The notes under the pieces were generated by a model. It saw only the letters and a list, made by a program, of their open reading frames with translations. It was not told where the DNA came from and made no database searches. A program made the translations under genes and the position numbers. A stretch of 64,000 bases of DNA from Pseudonocardia sediminis. Lineage in GTDB: Bacteria; Actinomycetota; Actinomycetes; Mycobacteriales; Pseudonocardiaceae. Positions 1-8,725 of the stretch are shown in pieces. Location of the stretch: positions 991,001-1,055,000 of the forward strand of contig NZ_SHKL01000001.1 of assembly GCF_004217185.1 (NCBI RefSeq), in the 5' to 3' direction. Numbering within the stretch: the stretch's first letter is position 1; each line of letters begins with the position of its first letter.

Positions 1-1033
1 CCGCGGAGATGATGCCCAGCAGCACCGGACCGCCCAGCTCGAGGGCGAGCAGCGGGGCCGCGGAGTTCACACCACCCGGTGCGCCCCGGATCTCCTCCGG
101 GCCGACCAGCGCGCCCGCGCCGTAGCCGATCACGAGCGTGAACAGGTAGAACAGGCCGATCAGCCAGATCGCCCACTCGACCGACTTCCGGGCCTCCTTG
201 GCCGTCGGCACCGTGTAGAAGCGCATCAGCACGTGCGGCAGGCCCGCGGTACCGAGCACCAGGGCGAGGCCGAGCGAGATGAAGTCGATCTTGTTCGTGT
301 ACTGCTTGCCGGGCGCGAGGAGCGCCTCGCCGGCCGCACCGGCCCGGTCCACCGCTCCGCCGAGCAGCGCGGAGAAGTTGAAGCCGAACAGCGCCAGCAC
401 CCAGATCGTCATGATCAGGGCGCCGAGGATGAGCAGCACCGCCTTGATCATCTGGACCCAGGTCGTGCCGCGCATGCCGCCGATCAGCACGTAGGCGATC
501 ATGACCGCACCCACGACCGCGATCACGATGGACTGCCCGAGGCCGCCCTTGATGTCGAGGAGCAGCGACACGAGGCCACCGGCACCGGCCATCTGGGCCA
601 GCAGGTAGAAGAACGACACGACGAGCGTCGACGTCGCCGCGGCGGCCCGGATCGGCCGCTGCTTCATCCGGAACGCCAGCACGTCACCCATGGTGAAACG
701 GCCGGTGTTGCGCATCAGCTCGGCGACCAGCAGCAGCGCGACGAGCCAGGCGACCAGGAAGCCGATCGAGTAGAGGAAGCCGTCGTAGCCGTTGAGCGCG
801 ATCGCGCCGGCGATGCCGAGGAACGACGCCGCGGACAGGTAGTCACCGGCGATCGCGGTGCCGTTCTGCGGCCCGGAGAAGCCGCCGCCGGCGGTGTAGA
901 AGTCCGACGCCGTCGACGACGCGCGACGGTTCACGTAGATCACGATCCCGAGCGTGATCACCACGAACGCGATGAAGATCGAGATGTTGAGGACCGGGCT
1001 GGCCTGCTCGAGGGAGGACTGGGCGAGCGTCAT
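1..1033 (-). CDS. Sodium/solute symporter, ActP/MctP-like (3' end cut by window)
   Basis: Inner-membrane solute:Na+ symporter (SSF family), most like cation/acetate or monocarboxylate symporters. The visible 344 residues show a first membrane helix at about 12-32, the family motif GDYLSAASFLG near residue 70, and repeated hydrophobic helices with the conserved GTAGLPHVLMRFYTVP stretch typical of this branch. The C-terminus lies beyond base 1. The ATG at 1033 overlaps the stop of the DUF485 gene in an ATGA junction, so the two are translationally coupled, as in yjcH-actP. The exact substrate (acetate, pyruvate, propionate) cannot be read from the sequence. Confidence 0.9.
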   Translation of the reverse strand, partial: MTLAQSSLEQASPVLNISIFIAFVVITLGIVIYVNRRASSTASDFYTAGGGFSGPQNGTAIAGDYLSAASFLGIAGAIALNGYDGFLYSIGFLVAWLVALLLVAELMRNTGRFTMGDVLAFRMKQRPIRAAAATSTLVVSFFYLLAQMAGAGGLVSLLLDIKGGLGQSIVIAVVGAVMIAYVLIGGMRGTTWVQMIKAVLLILGALIMTIWVLALFGFNFSALLGGAVDRAGAAGEALLAPGKQYTNKIDFISLGLALVLGTAGLPHVLMRFYTVPTAKEARKSVEWAIWLIGLFYLFTLVIGYGAGALVGPEEIRGAPGGVNSAAPLLALELGGPVLLGIISA

Positions 1034-1383
1034 CGGGAACCTCCCTCGATCTCGTCACGGATCTTCGACGACAGCGGGTCGAGCTTCCGGTCGGCGAAGC
1101 GGATGTAGGTGATCGTGATCGCGAACGTCGAGACGAACTGCAGCAGTCCGAAGATCAGTCCGATGTTGATGTTGCCCAGGACCGGGGTCGCCATGAAGTC
1201 CGGCGCGTAGCTCGCGAGCAGGACGTAGAGCAGGTACCAGGCCAGGAAGCCGGCGGTGACCGGGAAGACGAACCCGCGCAGGCGCTTGCGCAGCTGCTGG
1301 AAGTCCGGGCTCGCCTGGACGGCCGTCCAGTCCGTGGAGCCGGACGGCGCCGGCGGATCGTCGGTGGACTCGGTGGTACTCAC
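1030..1383 (-). CDS. DUF485 small membrane protein, symporter partner
   Basis: A 117-residue protein with a soluble N-terminus and two membrane helices (about 38-58 and 72-94), matching the DUF485/YjcH family by size, the FxxLRKRLRGFVFP entry motif and gene order. Such proteins accompany ActP-type symporters and may help assembly or regulation; the role is inferred. The GTG start at 1383 is preceded by an AAGGAGG ribosome site at good spacing, unusually strong for this window. It is the first gene of a two-gene operon with the symporter downstream. The 173 bases upstream (1384-1556) separate it from the end of a second symporter unit and presumably hold its promoter. Confidence 0.88.
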   Translation of the reverse strand: MSTTESTDDPPAPSGSTDWTAVQASPDFQQLRKRLRGFVFPVTAGFLAWYLLYVLLASYAPDFMATPVLGNINIGLIFGLLQFVSTFAITITYIRFADRKLDPLSSKIRDEIEGGSR

Positions 1384-1556
1384 GTATGCCTCCTTGCATC
1401 TCCCGGGCTTCTCACCGCGCGGGTGCGCTCAGGAAAAGGCCTCGATCGGTCGCCGCGAAAGCGGCTCACGCCACACAACCGGCGATTGAGACGAACGGTG
1501 GACCAGAGTGGCGTCGATCGCAACGTTGCGCGACCAACGGTCTTGACACGATTCGA

Positions 1557-3239
1557 CTAACGCCGGTCTGCGAGGTGCAGCCGGAGCATCGTAGCCTCCG
1601 CCCATGGCGGAGCGTGATCGGTCAGTGACACCGAGATCATGATCACGAACGCGAGCGGTACCGACCACAGCGCGGGCTGGGACAGCAGCAGGGCGACCGT
1701 ACCCCCCGCGGGGACCGGTGACCCCGGAACGGCCGCCAGTGCCATCGCGCCGAGCGAGCCGAGCAGCCCCGCCGTCATCCCGGCCAGGGCCCCGCGCGCG
1801 GTGAGCCGCCGCCACCAGATGCCGAGCACCAGCAGCGGGCAGAACGTCGAGGCCGCCACCGCGAACGACGACGTGACGGCCGCGCTGACGTCGACCCGCG
1901 AGGCGAACAACGCCGCGGTGACGACCACCGCGGCGGCGGCCAGCGCGGACAGGCGCAGCCGGCGCAGGCCCGAGGGCATCAGGTCGTGCGCGAGCGCCCC
2001 GGCCAGCGCGAGGAGCAGCCCGAGCGAGGTGGCCAGGAACGCCGCGAACGCCCCGGCGGCCAGCAGCGCCGTCACGATCGACGACGCGAGCCCGTCCCCG
2101 GCGACCCGTCCGGGCAGCATCACCACCGCGGTGTCGGTGCCCTCGGAGAGGTAGAGCTCCGGGGTCAGGACGGTGCCGAGCAGCCCGTAGACGATCGGGA
2201 ACAGGTAGAACGTGCCGAGCAGGCCGACCGTGATCGCCGCGGTCCGGCGGGCTGCGCGCCCGTCCGGTGCGGTGTGGAAGCGGACGATGATGTGCGGCAG
2301 GCCCATCGTGCCCAGCGCGGTGGCCACCAGGACCGACCAGGTCGCCAGCAGCGGGGAGTCGCTCCCGGTGCCCAGCAGCGGCACCCCCCAGGCGGCGCTG
2401 CCCGGCACCGGCAGGTCCTCGGCCGCTCCGGCCACGTAGGGGACCGGGGCCCCGGCCGGGAACGTCCAGACCGTGTCGGCGGTGGCGGGGTGCGGCCCGG
2501 CGCCCAGGGCGCGCGGCTCGCCGTCGACGACGACGGCCAGCGGGGACGGGAGCACCAGCGTCGTGTCCAGGCGGAAGTCGACGTCGGTGTCGCGGGTGAA
2601 CGTCGTGAATTCCGGCGGCGCGGCCATCTGCCCGCGCAGCTCCGGCCCGGCCACGATCAGCAGCCAGATCGCCGGACCGGCGAAGAGCAGGAGCTTGAGC
2701 ACGAACTGGAACGCCTGGACGTAGGTGGCCGCGCGCATCCCGCCCAGCGCCAGGGTGATCGACACCGCGGCCCCGGCGACGACCACGCCGACCCAGTACG
2801 GCACGTCCGAGACGAGCGTGAGCAGCTGCCCGGCGGCCACGAACTGCGGCACCAGGTAGAGCCCGGCGATCACGACGACGACGATCGCGCTGAACCGGCG
2901 CAGCCGCGGCGAGCCGAGCCGGGCCTCGGCGAACCCGGGCACGGTCAGCGCTCCGGTACGCCGCATCGGCGCCGCGACCAGCGCGAGCATCAGCAGGTAA
3001 CCGGCGGTGAAGCCGACCGGGTACCAGAGCGCGCCGGTGCCCTCCTTGATGACCAGCCCGGCGACGCCCAGGAACGACGCCGCGGACAGGTACTCCCCGG
3101 ACACGGCGGCCGCGTTGAGCAGCGGCGACGTCTGCCGCGAGGCGACCAGGAAGTCCGACGTCGTCCGCATCGCGGCCACGCCGCGTGCACCGATCAGCAC
3201 GGTGACGAGCACCAGTGCGACGACGGCGGCGCCGGTCAC
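1557..3239 (-). CDS. Second sodium/solute symporter with large insertion
   Basis: A 560-residue SSF symporter, a distant paralogue of the one at 1-1033. It keeps GEYLSAASFLGVAG and GTMGLPHIIVRFHTAP but carries an insertion of about 90 residues (roughly 200-290) rich in Pro, Asp and Thr, between two helices and probably outside the membrane. The GTG start at 3239 overlaps the upstream stop as GTGA; a longer reading reaching to 3809 would run through the upstream genes. It is last in a four-gene unit (kinase, regulator, small membrane protein, symporter), all with GTGA overlaps. Substrate is probably a small carboxylate such as acetate or pyruvate (inference). Confidence 0.87.
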   Translation of the reverse strand: MTGAAVVALVLVTVLIGARGVAAMRTTSDFLVASRQTSPLLNAAAVSGEYLSAASFLGVAGLVIKEGTGALWYPVGFTAGYLLMLALVAAPMRRTGALTVPGFAEARLGSPRLRRFSAIVVVVIAGLYLVPQFVAAGQLLTLVSDVPYWVGVVVAGAAVSITLALGGMRAATYVQAFQFVLKLLLFAGPAIWLLIVAGPELRGQMAAPPEFTTFTRDTDVDFRLDTTLVLPSPLAVVVDGEPRALGAGPHPATADTVWTFPAGAPVPYVAGAAEDLPVPGSAAWGVPLLGTGSDSPLLATWSVLVATALGTMGLPHIIVRFHTAPDGRAARRTAAITVGLLGTFYLFPIVYGLLGTVLTPELYLSEGTDTAVVMLPGRVAGDGLASSIVTALLAAGAFAAFLATSLGLLLALAGALAHDLMPSGLRRLRLSALAAAAVVVTAALFASRVDVSAAVTSSFAVAASTFCPLLVLGIWWRRLTARGALAGMTAGLLGSLGAMALAAVPGSPVPAGGTVALLLSQPALWSVPLAFVIMISVSLTDHAPPWAEATMLRLHLADRR

Positions 3240-3655
3240 CGGGCCCGACCCACCTCGTCGGCCCCGCCCGCCCCGTCGCCCCGTGCCGGAGACCCGTCGC
3301 CGGGGACCGGTCCGGGGCTCCGCTCGTCGCGTTCCGCGCCGGCCATCTGCCACCAGGCCAGGGCCGCGAGCAGTGGGTAGGGCGCGATCGCGACGACCAG
3401 CCAGCCGCCGGGCAGGCCGAACAGGCGGACGGCGGCCAGGTCGGGGGCGAGTCGCAGCAGCACCGGCACGCCGAACAGCAGCACCGCTCCCAGCGCGACG
3501 GTGGTCGCGGCGCGGCGGAGCTGGGCCCGCCGGATCCGGCGGGCGGTCTGCAGGGCGGCGGGGTCGGCGGCGAGCGGATCGACCGGCCGGGTGGGGGTGG
3601 GCGCCGGGGACGGGCCGTCCGGGGCGGTGACCGAGACCCGCCGCGGCCGGCTCAC
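3236..3655 (-). CDS. Small two-helix membrane protein, DUF485-like
   Basis: A 139-residue protein with a proline-rich N-terminus, a basic stretch (RRIRRAQLRR), two predicted membrane helices (about 50-68 and 80-100) and an acidic C-terminal tail. Position and topology mirror the DUF485 protein that precedes the first symporter, so it is probably the partner subunit of the symporter at 1557-3239. Sequence similarity to DUF485 is weak by eye. Both ends overlap neighbours by GTGA, showing tight co-translation with the response regulator upstream and the symporter downstream. The GTG start at 3655 is fixed by that overlap. Confidence 0.8.
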   Translation of the reverse strand: MSRPRRVSVTAPDGPSPAPTPTRPVDPLAADPAALQTARRIRRAQLRRAATTVALGAVLLFGVPVLLRLAPDLAAVRLFGLPGGWLVVAIAPYPLLAALAWWQMAGAERDERSPGPVPGDGSPARGDGAGGADEVGRAR

Positions 3656-4545
3656 CGGTCCGCTCCGGGGTGCCCGCCGGCGGGTTGCCCGGCGGGCCCG
3701 CCGGTGTGCGGCCCGCCGGAGACGTGCGAGCCCAGGGTGCCGCGGGCGGCGGCGTCGAGCAGCAGCTCCCGCAGCTCACGGGCATGGCGACGGCTGACCG
3801 GCACGTCACCGGCGTCGGTGTGGGCGAGCAGCCCGCCGCCGGCGTCGCTGCGCAGCTCGACGACGGCGGGCAGCGCGAGCAGGTAGCTGCGGTGTACCCG
3901 GACGAACTCGTGCGGCGACCAGTGCTCCTCCAGCCGCGACAGCGGGATCCGCACCAGGTGCGACCCGGACGGCGTGGTCAGCCGCACGTAGTCGCCGTGC
4001 GCCTCCACGAACCGGACGTCGTCGCGGCGCAGGTAGCGGGTGCGCCCGCCGAGCTCGACCGGGACCACCGCGAGCTCGTCCACCCGCGGCGCCGGGGGCG
4101 CGGGCCGCGCCGGGGGAGCGGCCGGTGCCGCGGGCGCCGGGCGGGGCCCGCGCGATCCGCCGAGCCGCCGGACCCGGGCCAGCGCCTCGGTGAGCCGGTC
4201 CTGCCCGACCGGCTTGAGCAGGTAGTCCACCGCGCCCAGCCCGTAGGCGGCCAGCGCGTGCTCCTCGAACGCCGTCACGAACACGACCTCCGGCGGCTCG
4301 GCCATCGCCGAGAGCACCCGGGCCAGCTCCAGGCCGTTCATCCCGGGCATCGTGATGTCGAGGAACACCGCGTCGAAGCGTCCGGTCGGCAGCAGCCGCA
4401 GCGCGGCGACGGCGTCCCCGGCGCGGGCGACCTCACCGACGTCGGGGGAGTCGCCGAGCATCGCGCACAGCTCGTCGAGGGCGGGGGCGACGTCGTCGAC
4501 GGCGAGCACGCGCAGCGGCGCGGCACCCGGATCGGACGGGCTCAC
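3652..4545 (-). CDS. LytTR-family response regulator
   Basis: A 297-residue cytoplasmic transcription factor. Residues 11-125 form a receiver domain with acidic pair D17-D18, phospho-acceptor D63 in FLDITMPG, and the conserved Lys in DYLLKPV. A Pro/Ala-rich linker (about 140-165) leads to a LytTR DNA-binding domain (about 175-275) with HGDYVRL and VRVHRSYL. Such regulators act with LytS-type kinases; in E. coli the BtsSR and YpdAB pairs control pyruvate and related carboxylate transporters. Here it is coupled by GTGA overlaps to the kinase upstream and the small membrane protein downstream, so the symporter is the likely regulated target. The GTG start at 4545 is set by the overlap. Confidence 0.92.
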   Translation of the reverse strand: MSPSDPGAAPLRVLAVDDVAPALDELCAMLGDSPDVGEVARAGDAVAALRLLPTGRFDAVFLDITMPGMNGLELARVLSAMAEPPEVVFVTAFEEHALAAYGLGAVDYLLKPVGQDRLTEALARVRRLGGSRGPRPAPAAPAAPPARPAPPAPRVDELAVVPVELGGRTRYLRRDDVRFVEAHGDYVRLTTPSGSHLVRIPLSRLEEHWSPHEFVRVHRSYLLALPAVVELRSDAGGGLLAHTDAGDVPVSRRHARELRELLLDAAARGTLGSHVSGGPHTGGPAGQPAGGHPGADR

Positions 4546-5672
4546 GGGACCACCACCCCGGGCTGGAAGCGGGGGATCCGCAGCACGATCCGGGTGCCGG
4601 CGCCCTCCGCCGTCTCGACGACGAGGCCGTGCCCCGCCCCGTAGACGGCGCGCAGCCGCCGGTCCACGTTCACCAGCGCCAGCCCCGCCCCCTCGGCGGT
4701 CCCGGCCAGCACCGCGCGGGCGTGCTCGGGCGCCATCCCCGGGCCGTCGTCCTCGACGGCGATCACGCAGACCCCGCCCTCGGCCTCGCCGCTGACGAGG
4801 ACGGTGCCGCCGCCCTCGGCGCGCTCGACGCCGTGCTGCACGGCGTTCTCCACCAGCGGCTGCAGCGCGAGCACCGGGATCGGTACCGGCAGCACCTCCG
4901 GCGCGACCCGGACCTGCACCTTCAGGCGGTCGCCGAGCACCGCGCGGGCCAGCGTCAGGTACGCCTCGACGGAGCGGAACTCCCCGGCCAGCGTCGTGTA
5001 GTCGCCGCGGGCGGCCAGCGAGTGCCGGGTGAACTCGGCGAAGCTCTGCAGCAGGTCGCGGGCCCGGGCCGGGTCGGAGCGCACGAACGAGGCGATCGTG
5101 GTCAGGGCGTTGTAGACGAAGTGCGGGGAGATCTCCGCGCGCAGCGTGCGCAGCCGGGCGCGGTCGGCCTCGGCGGCCCCGGCCTGCAGGTGCGCGCGTT
5201 CCAGGGCGTCGGTGACCCAGGCCGCGGCGCGGCGCGCGGTGCCCGACGAGACCGGCCCGCCGAGCACCAGCACCCCGCCCGGTGCGCCGGCCACCCGCAG
5301 CGGCAGCGCGACCCGGTCGCGGTCGGTGGCCCGGCGCCCGGTCGCGGCGGCGCGGGCAGCGAGCTCGGTGCCGTCGTCCTGTCCGGGACCCCACCAGGCC
5401 GGTGGCCCGTCCGGGCCGGTGAGCCCCACCGCGGTGGCCCCGACGAGGGTGCCCAGCCTGTGCAGGGCGGCGGGGGCGCCGTCGCCGGCGGGTCCGTCGG
5501 CGAGCCCCGTGGTGATCGCGACGCCGGCGTCGAGGACGTCCATCGGATCCGGGCGGTGCAGCGGCAGCGCGGCCCGGGCGCGGCGGGTCAACCGGCCCCG
5601 GGGACGACGGCCCGCGGGTGCGGGGTCCGCGGGCGCGGTGCGCACGCCGTCCTCGTCGTCCACCGTCGGCAC
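4542..5672 (-). CDS. LytS-type sensor histidine kinase with GAF-like domain
   Basis: A 376-residue kinase. Residues 45-160 look like a GAF-type sensor; 178-200 hold the His_kinase motif EISPHFVYNAL with phospho-His H184; the ATPase follows with LVENAVQHG (N box) and DDGPGM (G box). No membrane segment is visible, so unlike classical LytS (5TM-5TMR) it should sense a cytosolic signal, for example a metabolite carried by the downstream symporter (inference). GTG start at 5672; no strong ribosome site upstream. First gene of the kinase-regulator-membrane protein-symporter unit, each junction a GTGA overlap. Confidence 0.9.
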   Translation of the reverse strand: MPTVDDEDGVRTAPADPAPAGRRPRGRLTRRARAALPLHRPDPMDVLDAGVAITTGLADGPAGDGAPAALHRLGTLVGATAVGLTGPDGPPAWWGPGQDDGTELAARAAATGRRATDRDRVALPLRVAGAPGGVLVLGGPVSSGTARRAAAWVTDALERAHLQAGAAEADRARLRTLRAEISPHFVYNALTTIASFVRSDPARARDLLQSFAEFTRHSLAARGDYTTLAGEFRSVEAYLTLARAVLGDRLKVQVRVAPEVLPVPIPVLALQPLVENAVQHGVERAEGGGTVLVSGEAEGGVCVIAVEDDGPGMAPEHARAVLAGTAEGAGLALVNVDRRLRAVYGAGHGLVVETAEGAGTRIVLRIPRFQPGVVVP

Positions 5673-5749
5673 CCCCTCACTCTAGAGCCGCCGGTGTGAC
5701 ACGCCACGTGTCCTCCTCGGGCGCGACCCCGACCACTAGCCTCGCGCGG

Positions 5750-6910
5750 ATGACGGTACGGATCGTCCTGCTGGGAGCCACCGGATACACCGGCGCCCGG
5801 GTGGCGGAGTCGCTGGTCGCACGTGGAGCAACGCCGGTACTGGCCGGGCGCAGCCGGGGGAAGCTCGACGCCCTGTCCGCCCGCCTCGGCGGCCTGGAGA
5901 CGGCGGTCGCCGACGTCGGTGACCCGGCGTCGGTCCGGTCCCTGGTCGGGGCGGGGGACGTGCTGGTCAGCACGGTCGGGCCGTTCACCCGGTTCGGCGG
6001 GGCGGCCGTCGACGCCGCGGTCGCGGCCGGTGCCGTCTACCTCGACTCCACCGGCGAGCCGCCGTTCATCCGCCGGGTCTTCGAGCAGTACGGCCCGGCC
6101 GCGGAACGCTCCGGCGCGGCGCTGCTCACCGCCTTCGGCAACGACTACGTCCCCGGCGTGCTGGCCGGAGCCCTCGCCGTACGGGACGCCCGCAGGGCCG
6201 GGACCCCGGCGCGGGTCGACGTCGGCTACTTCATCTCGGGCGGTGGAGGCGGCCAGCCGTTCTCCCGCGGCACCCTGAACTCGCTGGTGGGGGTCGCGGC
6301 CGAGCCCGTCTACGCCTGGCGCGACGGCGAGCTGCGCAGCGAGGCCGCCGGCGTCCGGATGCGGACGTTCGACGTCAACGGCCGTCCGCGCCCGGGCGTG
6401 ACCATCGGTGGTGCCGAGCAGTTCGCGCTGCCGCGGTTCGAGCCGGGCCTGCGGGTCGTCGACGTCTACCTCGGCTGGTTCGGCCAGGCCAGCGGCGTCG
6501 TGCACGCCGCCAGCGGCCTCACCCCGTGGCTGTCCCGGGTGCCCGCGCTCGGCAGGGCGGTCACCGGGCTGGCGGGGCTCGCGGCCGGGCGGGCGTCCGA
6601 GGCGCCGGACGCGGAGAACCTGGCGCGCAGCACGTCGCACTTCGTCGCCGAGGCCTTCGACGACGCGGGCACCCTGCTCGCCCGCACCCGGCTCGTCTCC
6701 CCGGACGCCTACGCGATCACCGCCGACCTGCTGGCCTGGGGCGCGACCCGCGCCGCGGAGCACGGAGTGCGCGGGACCGGCGCGCTGGACCCGGTGTGCG
6801 CCTTCGGTCTGGACGAGCTCACGGCCGGGGCGGCGACCGCGGGCATCGTGGAGACGGGAGCCGGCAACGGTTCGGACTCGGGTGCCACGCCCGGACCGAC
6901 CGGGCGTTAG
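5750..6910 (+). CDS. Saccharopine dehydrogenase-like NAD(P)-binding reductase
   Basis: A 386-residue protein with an N-terminal Rossmann fold beginning VRIVLLGATGYTG (residues 3-15), the hallmark of the saccharopine dehydrogenase/trans-acting enoyl reductase group; members in mycobacteria reduce lipid intermediates. The GDVLVSTVGPFTRFG stretch also fits this family. No partner lipid synthase lies nearby, so the substrate is unknown. The ATG at 5750 is only 7 nt after a TAGCCT -10 box (5737-5742), so the mRNA is probably leaderless; a longer in-frame reading from 5618 is unlikely. Its TAG stop (6908-6910) is also part of the -10 box of the next gene. Confidence 0.8.
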   Translation: MTVRIVLLGATGYTGARVAESLVARGATPVLAGRSRGKLDALSARLGGLETAVADVGDPASVRSLVGAGDVLVSTVGPFTRFGGAAVDAAVAAGAVYLDSTGEPPFIRRVFEQYGPAAERSGAALLTAFGNDYVPGVLAGALAVRDARRAGTPARVDVGYFISGGGGGQPFSRGTLNSLVGVAAEPVYAWRDGELRSEAAGVRMRTFDVNGRPRPGVTIGGAEQFALPRFEPGLRVVDVYLGWFGQASGVVHAASGLTPWLSRVPALGRAVTGLAGLAAGRASEAPDAENLARSTSHFVAEAFDDAGTLLARTRLVSPDAYAITADLLAWGATRAAEHGVRGTGALDPVCAFGLDELTAGAATAGIVETGAGNGSDSGATPGPTGR

Positions 6911-6919
6911 CCTTCGCCG

Positions 6920-7975
6920 GTGCTGGGCTCCTCACGCTTCACGACCCTCGACCCGCAGGTCACGGGGGCGCTGAAGATGCCCGACCAGCGGGCCGGGCCG
7001 GTCCGCTCGCTGGTCAACCGCCTCGTCATCGCGCTCGGCGCGCTCGGGGCCACCACCCTGATCGTCTACTTCGGGCGTGACGGCTACCTGGACAACAACG
7101 GTGCCGGGCCGATCTCGTTGCTCGACGCTCTCTACTACGCGACGGTGTCGCTGTCCACGACCGGGTACGGCGACATCGTCCCGGTCTCCCCGGTGGCCCG
7201 CGGGATCAACATCCTGGTCGTCACCCCGTTGCGGGTCCTGTTCCTGATCGTCCTCGTCGGTACGACCGTGGAGCTGCTCACCGAGCGCTCCCGGCAGTCG
7301 TTCCGGATCCAGCGTTGGAGGTCGCGCGTGCGCGAGCACACCGTCGTCGTCGGCTACGGCACGAAGGGCCGGGCCGCCGTGGAGACGATGCTCGGCGACG
7401 GGGTGGACCCCGAGAAGATCGTCGTGGTCGACACCGACCGGGCCCGGCTCGACGTGGCGTCCGGGCTGGGGCTGGTCACCGTCTCCGGCAACGCCACCCG
7501 CTCGCAGGTCCTGCGGATCGCCGGCGTGCACCAGGCGACGACGTTGATCGTCGCCCTGGACCGCGACGACACCGCGGTCCTGGTCACGCTCACCGCCCGC
7601 GAGCTGTCCGAGACCGCGGCGATCGTGGCCGCGGTGCGGGAGTCGGAGAACGTGCACCTGCTGCGCCAGTCCGGCGCCAACTCAGTGATCGTCTCCGACG
7701 AGACGGCCGGTCGCCTGCTCGGCGTCGCGACGCGGTCCCCGGCCGTCGTCGAGGTCGTGGAGGACCTGCTGACCCCGGACGCCGGGTTCGCGATCAGCCA
7801 GCGCTCGGTGGAGCCGAACGAGGTGGGCGGCTCGCCGCGGCACCTGCCCGACATCGTGCTCGGCGTCGTCCGCGGCGACACCCTGCACCGGGTGGACGCA
7901 CCGACCGTCGACTCCCTCGAGCGCGGGGACCAGCTGCTCTACGTGCGCCGCGCCTCCCCGGTCGAGGACGACTGA
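6920..7975 (+). CDS. Potassium channel with TrkA-N (RCK) domain
   Basis: A 351-residue single-chain K+ channel. Two membrane helices (about 33-52 and 95-117) flank a pore loop with selectivity filter TTGYGD at residues 80-85. A cytoplasmic RCK/TrkA-N domain follows from about 138, with the nucleotide-binding start VVVGYGTKGRAAVE and the acidic ribose-binding VVVDTD. Homologous to Rv3200c of M. tuberculosis, which sits beside nudC there; here it lies about 12 kb from nudC. GTG start at 6920, with TAGCCT (6908-6913) 6 nt upstream, fits a leaderless transcript. Confidence 0.93.
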   Translation: MLGSSRFTTLDPQVTGALKMPDQRAGPVRSLVNRLVIALGALGATTLIVYFGRDGYLDNNGAGPISLLDALYYATVSLSTTGYGDIVPVSPVARGINILVVTPLRVLFLIVLVGTTVELLTERSRQSFRIQRWRSRVREHTVVVGYGTKGRAAVETMLGDGVDPEKIVVVDTDRARLDVASGLGLVTVSGNATRSQVLRIAGVHQATTLIVALDRDDTAVLVTLTARELSETAAIVAAVRESENVHLLRQSGANSVIVSDETAGRLLGVATRSPAVVEVVEDLLTPDAGFAISQRSVEPNEVGGSPRHLPDIVLGVVRGDTLHRVDAPTVDSLERGDQLLYVRRASPVEDD

Positions 7976-7995
7976 CGACCACCCGTCCGGGGCTC

Positions 7996-8023
7996 TTGAC
8001 CTGAAGCCGGGTTCAGCTCACAG
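7996..8023 (+). promoter_or_regulatory. MerR-type promoter candidate upstream of split transketolase
   Basis: A TTGACC -35 box (7996-8001) is followed at 16-17 bp by a weak -10 candidate (TCACAG or CACAGG, 8018-8024). Between them is an inverted repeat CTGAA (8001-8005) / TTCAG (8012-8016). A dyad placed inside the promoter spacer is the layout used by MerR-family activators, including SoxR, and a soxR gene lies in this window at 41556. The dyad is imperfect against SoxR boxes (CCTCAAG/CTTGAGG), so the regulator is uncertain. Confidence 0.35.
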
Positions 8024-8032
8024 GGTGGTCCC

Positions 8033-8725
8033 ATGACGACCACGAGACGCCCCTACGACGACCTCGCCGGCCTGATGACCCGGATGACCGGCGACGAGAA
8101 GCACGACCACAGCGCGACGTCCACACTCGACGTCCTGTGGGTGCTCTACGACCGAGTGCTGCGGATCGACCCGCGGGCACCGGACGACCCGGACCGCGAC
8201 CGGTTCCTGCTGTCCAAGGGCCACGGCCCGATGGCCTACTACGCGGTGCTCGCCGCGGCCGGGTTCCTCGACGACGCGCAGCTGGACACGTTCGGCGAGT
8301 GGGACTCGCGCCTCGGGCACCACCCGGACCGGGTGCTGGTGCCCGGTGTGGAGATCGGCTCCGGCTCGCTCGGGCACGGCCTCGGCCTGGCCGTGGGCAC
8401 CGCGCTGGGGCTGCGGGCCACCGGGCGCGACGCGCGCACCGTCGTCCTGGTCGGTGACGCCGAGCTCGACGAGGGCTCGAACATCGAGGCCGTCCAGTAC
8501 GCCGGACGGGCCGGGCTGGACCGGCTCTCCGCGGTGGTGATCGACAACGCGTCGGCCTCGCAGGGCTGGCCGGGCGGGATCGCCGCCCGCTTCGCCGTCG
8601 AGGGCTGGTCGACGACCGACGTCGACGGTCGCGACCACGACGCCCTGTACCGCGCGTTCACGAGCGATCCTCCCGGCGACCGGCCGCACGCCGTCGTCGC
8701 CCATGTCGAGCCGAAGGAGTCCTGA
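8033..8725 (+). CDS. Transketolase, N-terminal subunit (TPP-binding)
   Basis: A 230-residue protein corresponding to the thiamine-diphosphate-binding half of transketolase. It has the conserved FLLSKGHGPMAYYAVL near residue 62, GSGSLGHGLG, and the TPP/Mg motif GDAELDEGSNIE, followed by ASASQG where other family members have Asn ligands. With the next gene it should form a split transketolase, as seen for archaeal and actinobacterial enzymes; it transfers two-carbon ketol units between sugars, in the pentose phosphate route or a dedicated side pathway. At 230 residues it is somewhat short for the family (about 270-280). Stop and next start overlap as TGATG. Confidence 0.9.
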   Translation: MTTTRRPYDDLAGLMTRMTGDEKHDHSATSTLDVLWVLYDRVLRIDPRAPDDPDRDRFLLSKGHGPMAYYAVLAAAGFLDDAQLDTFGEWDSRLGHHPDRVLVPGVEIGSGSLGHGLGLAVGTALGLRATGRDARTVVLVGDAELDEGSNIEAVQYAGRAGLDRLSAVVIDNASASQGWPGGIAARFAVEGWSTTDVDGRDHDALYRAFTSDPPGDRPHAVVAHVEPKES

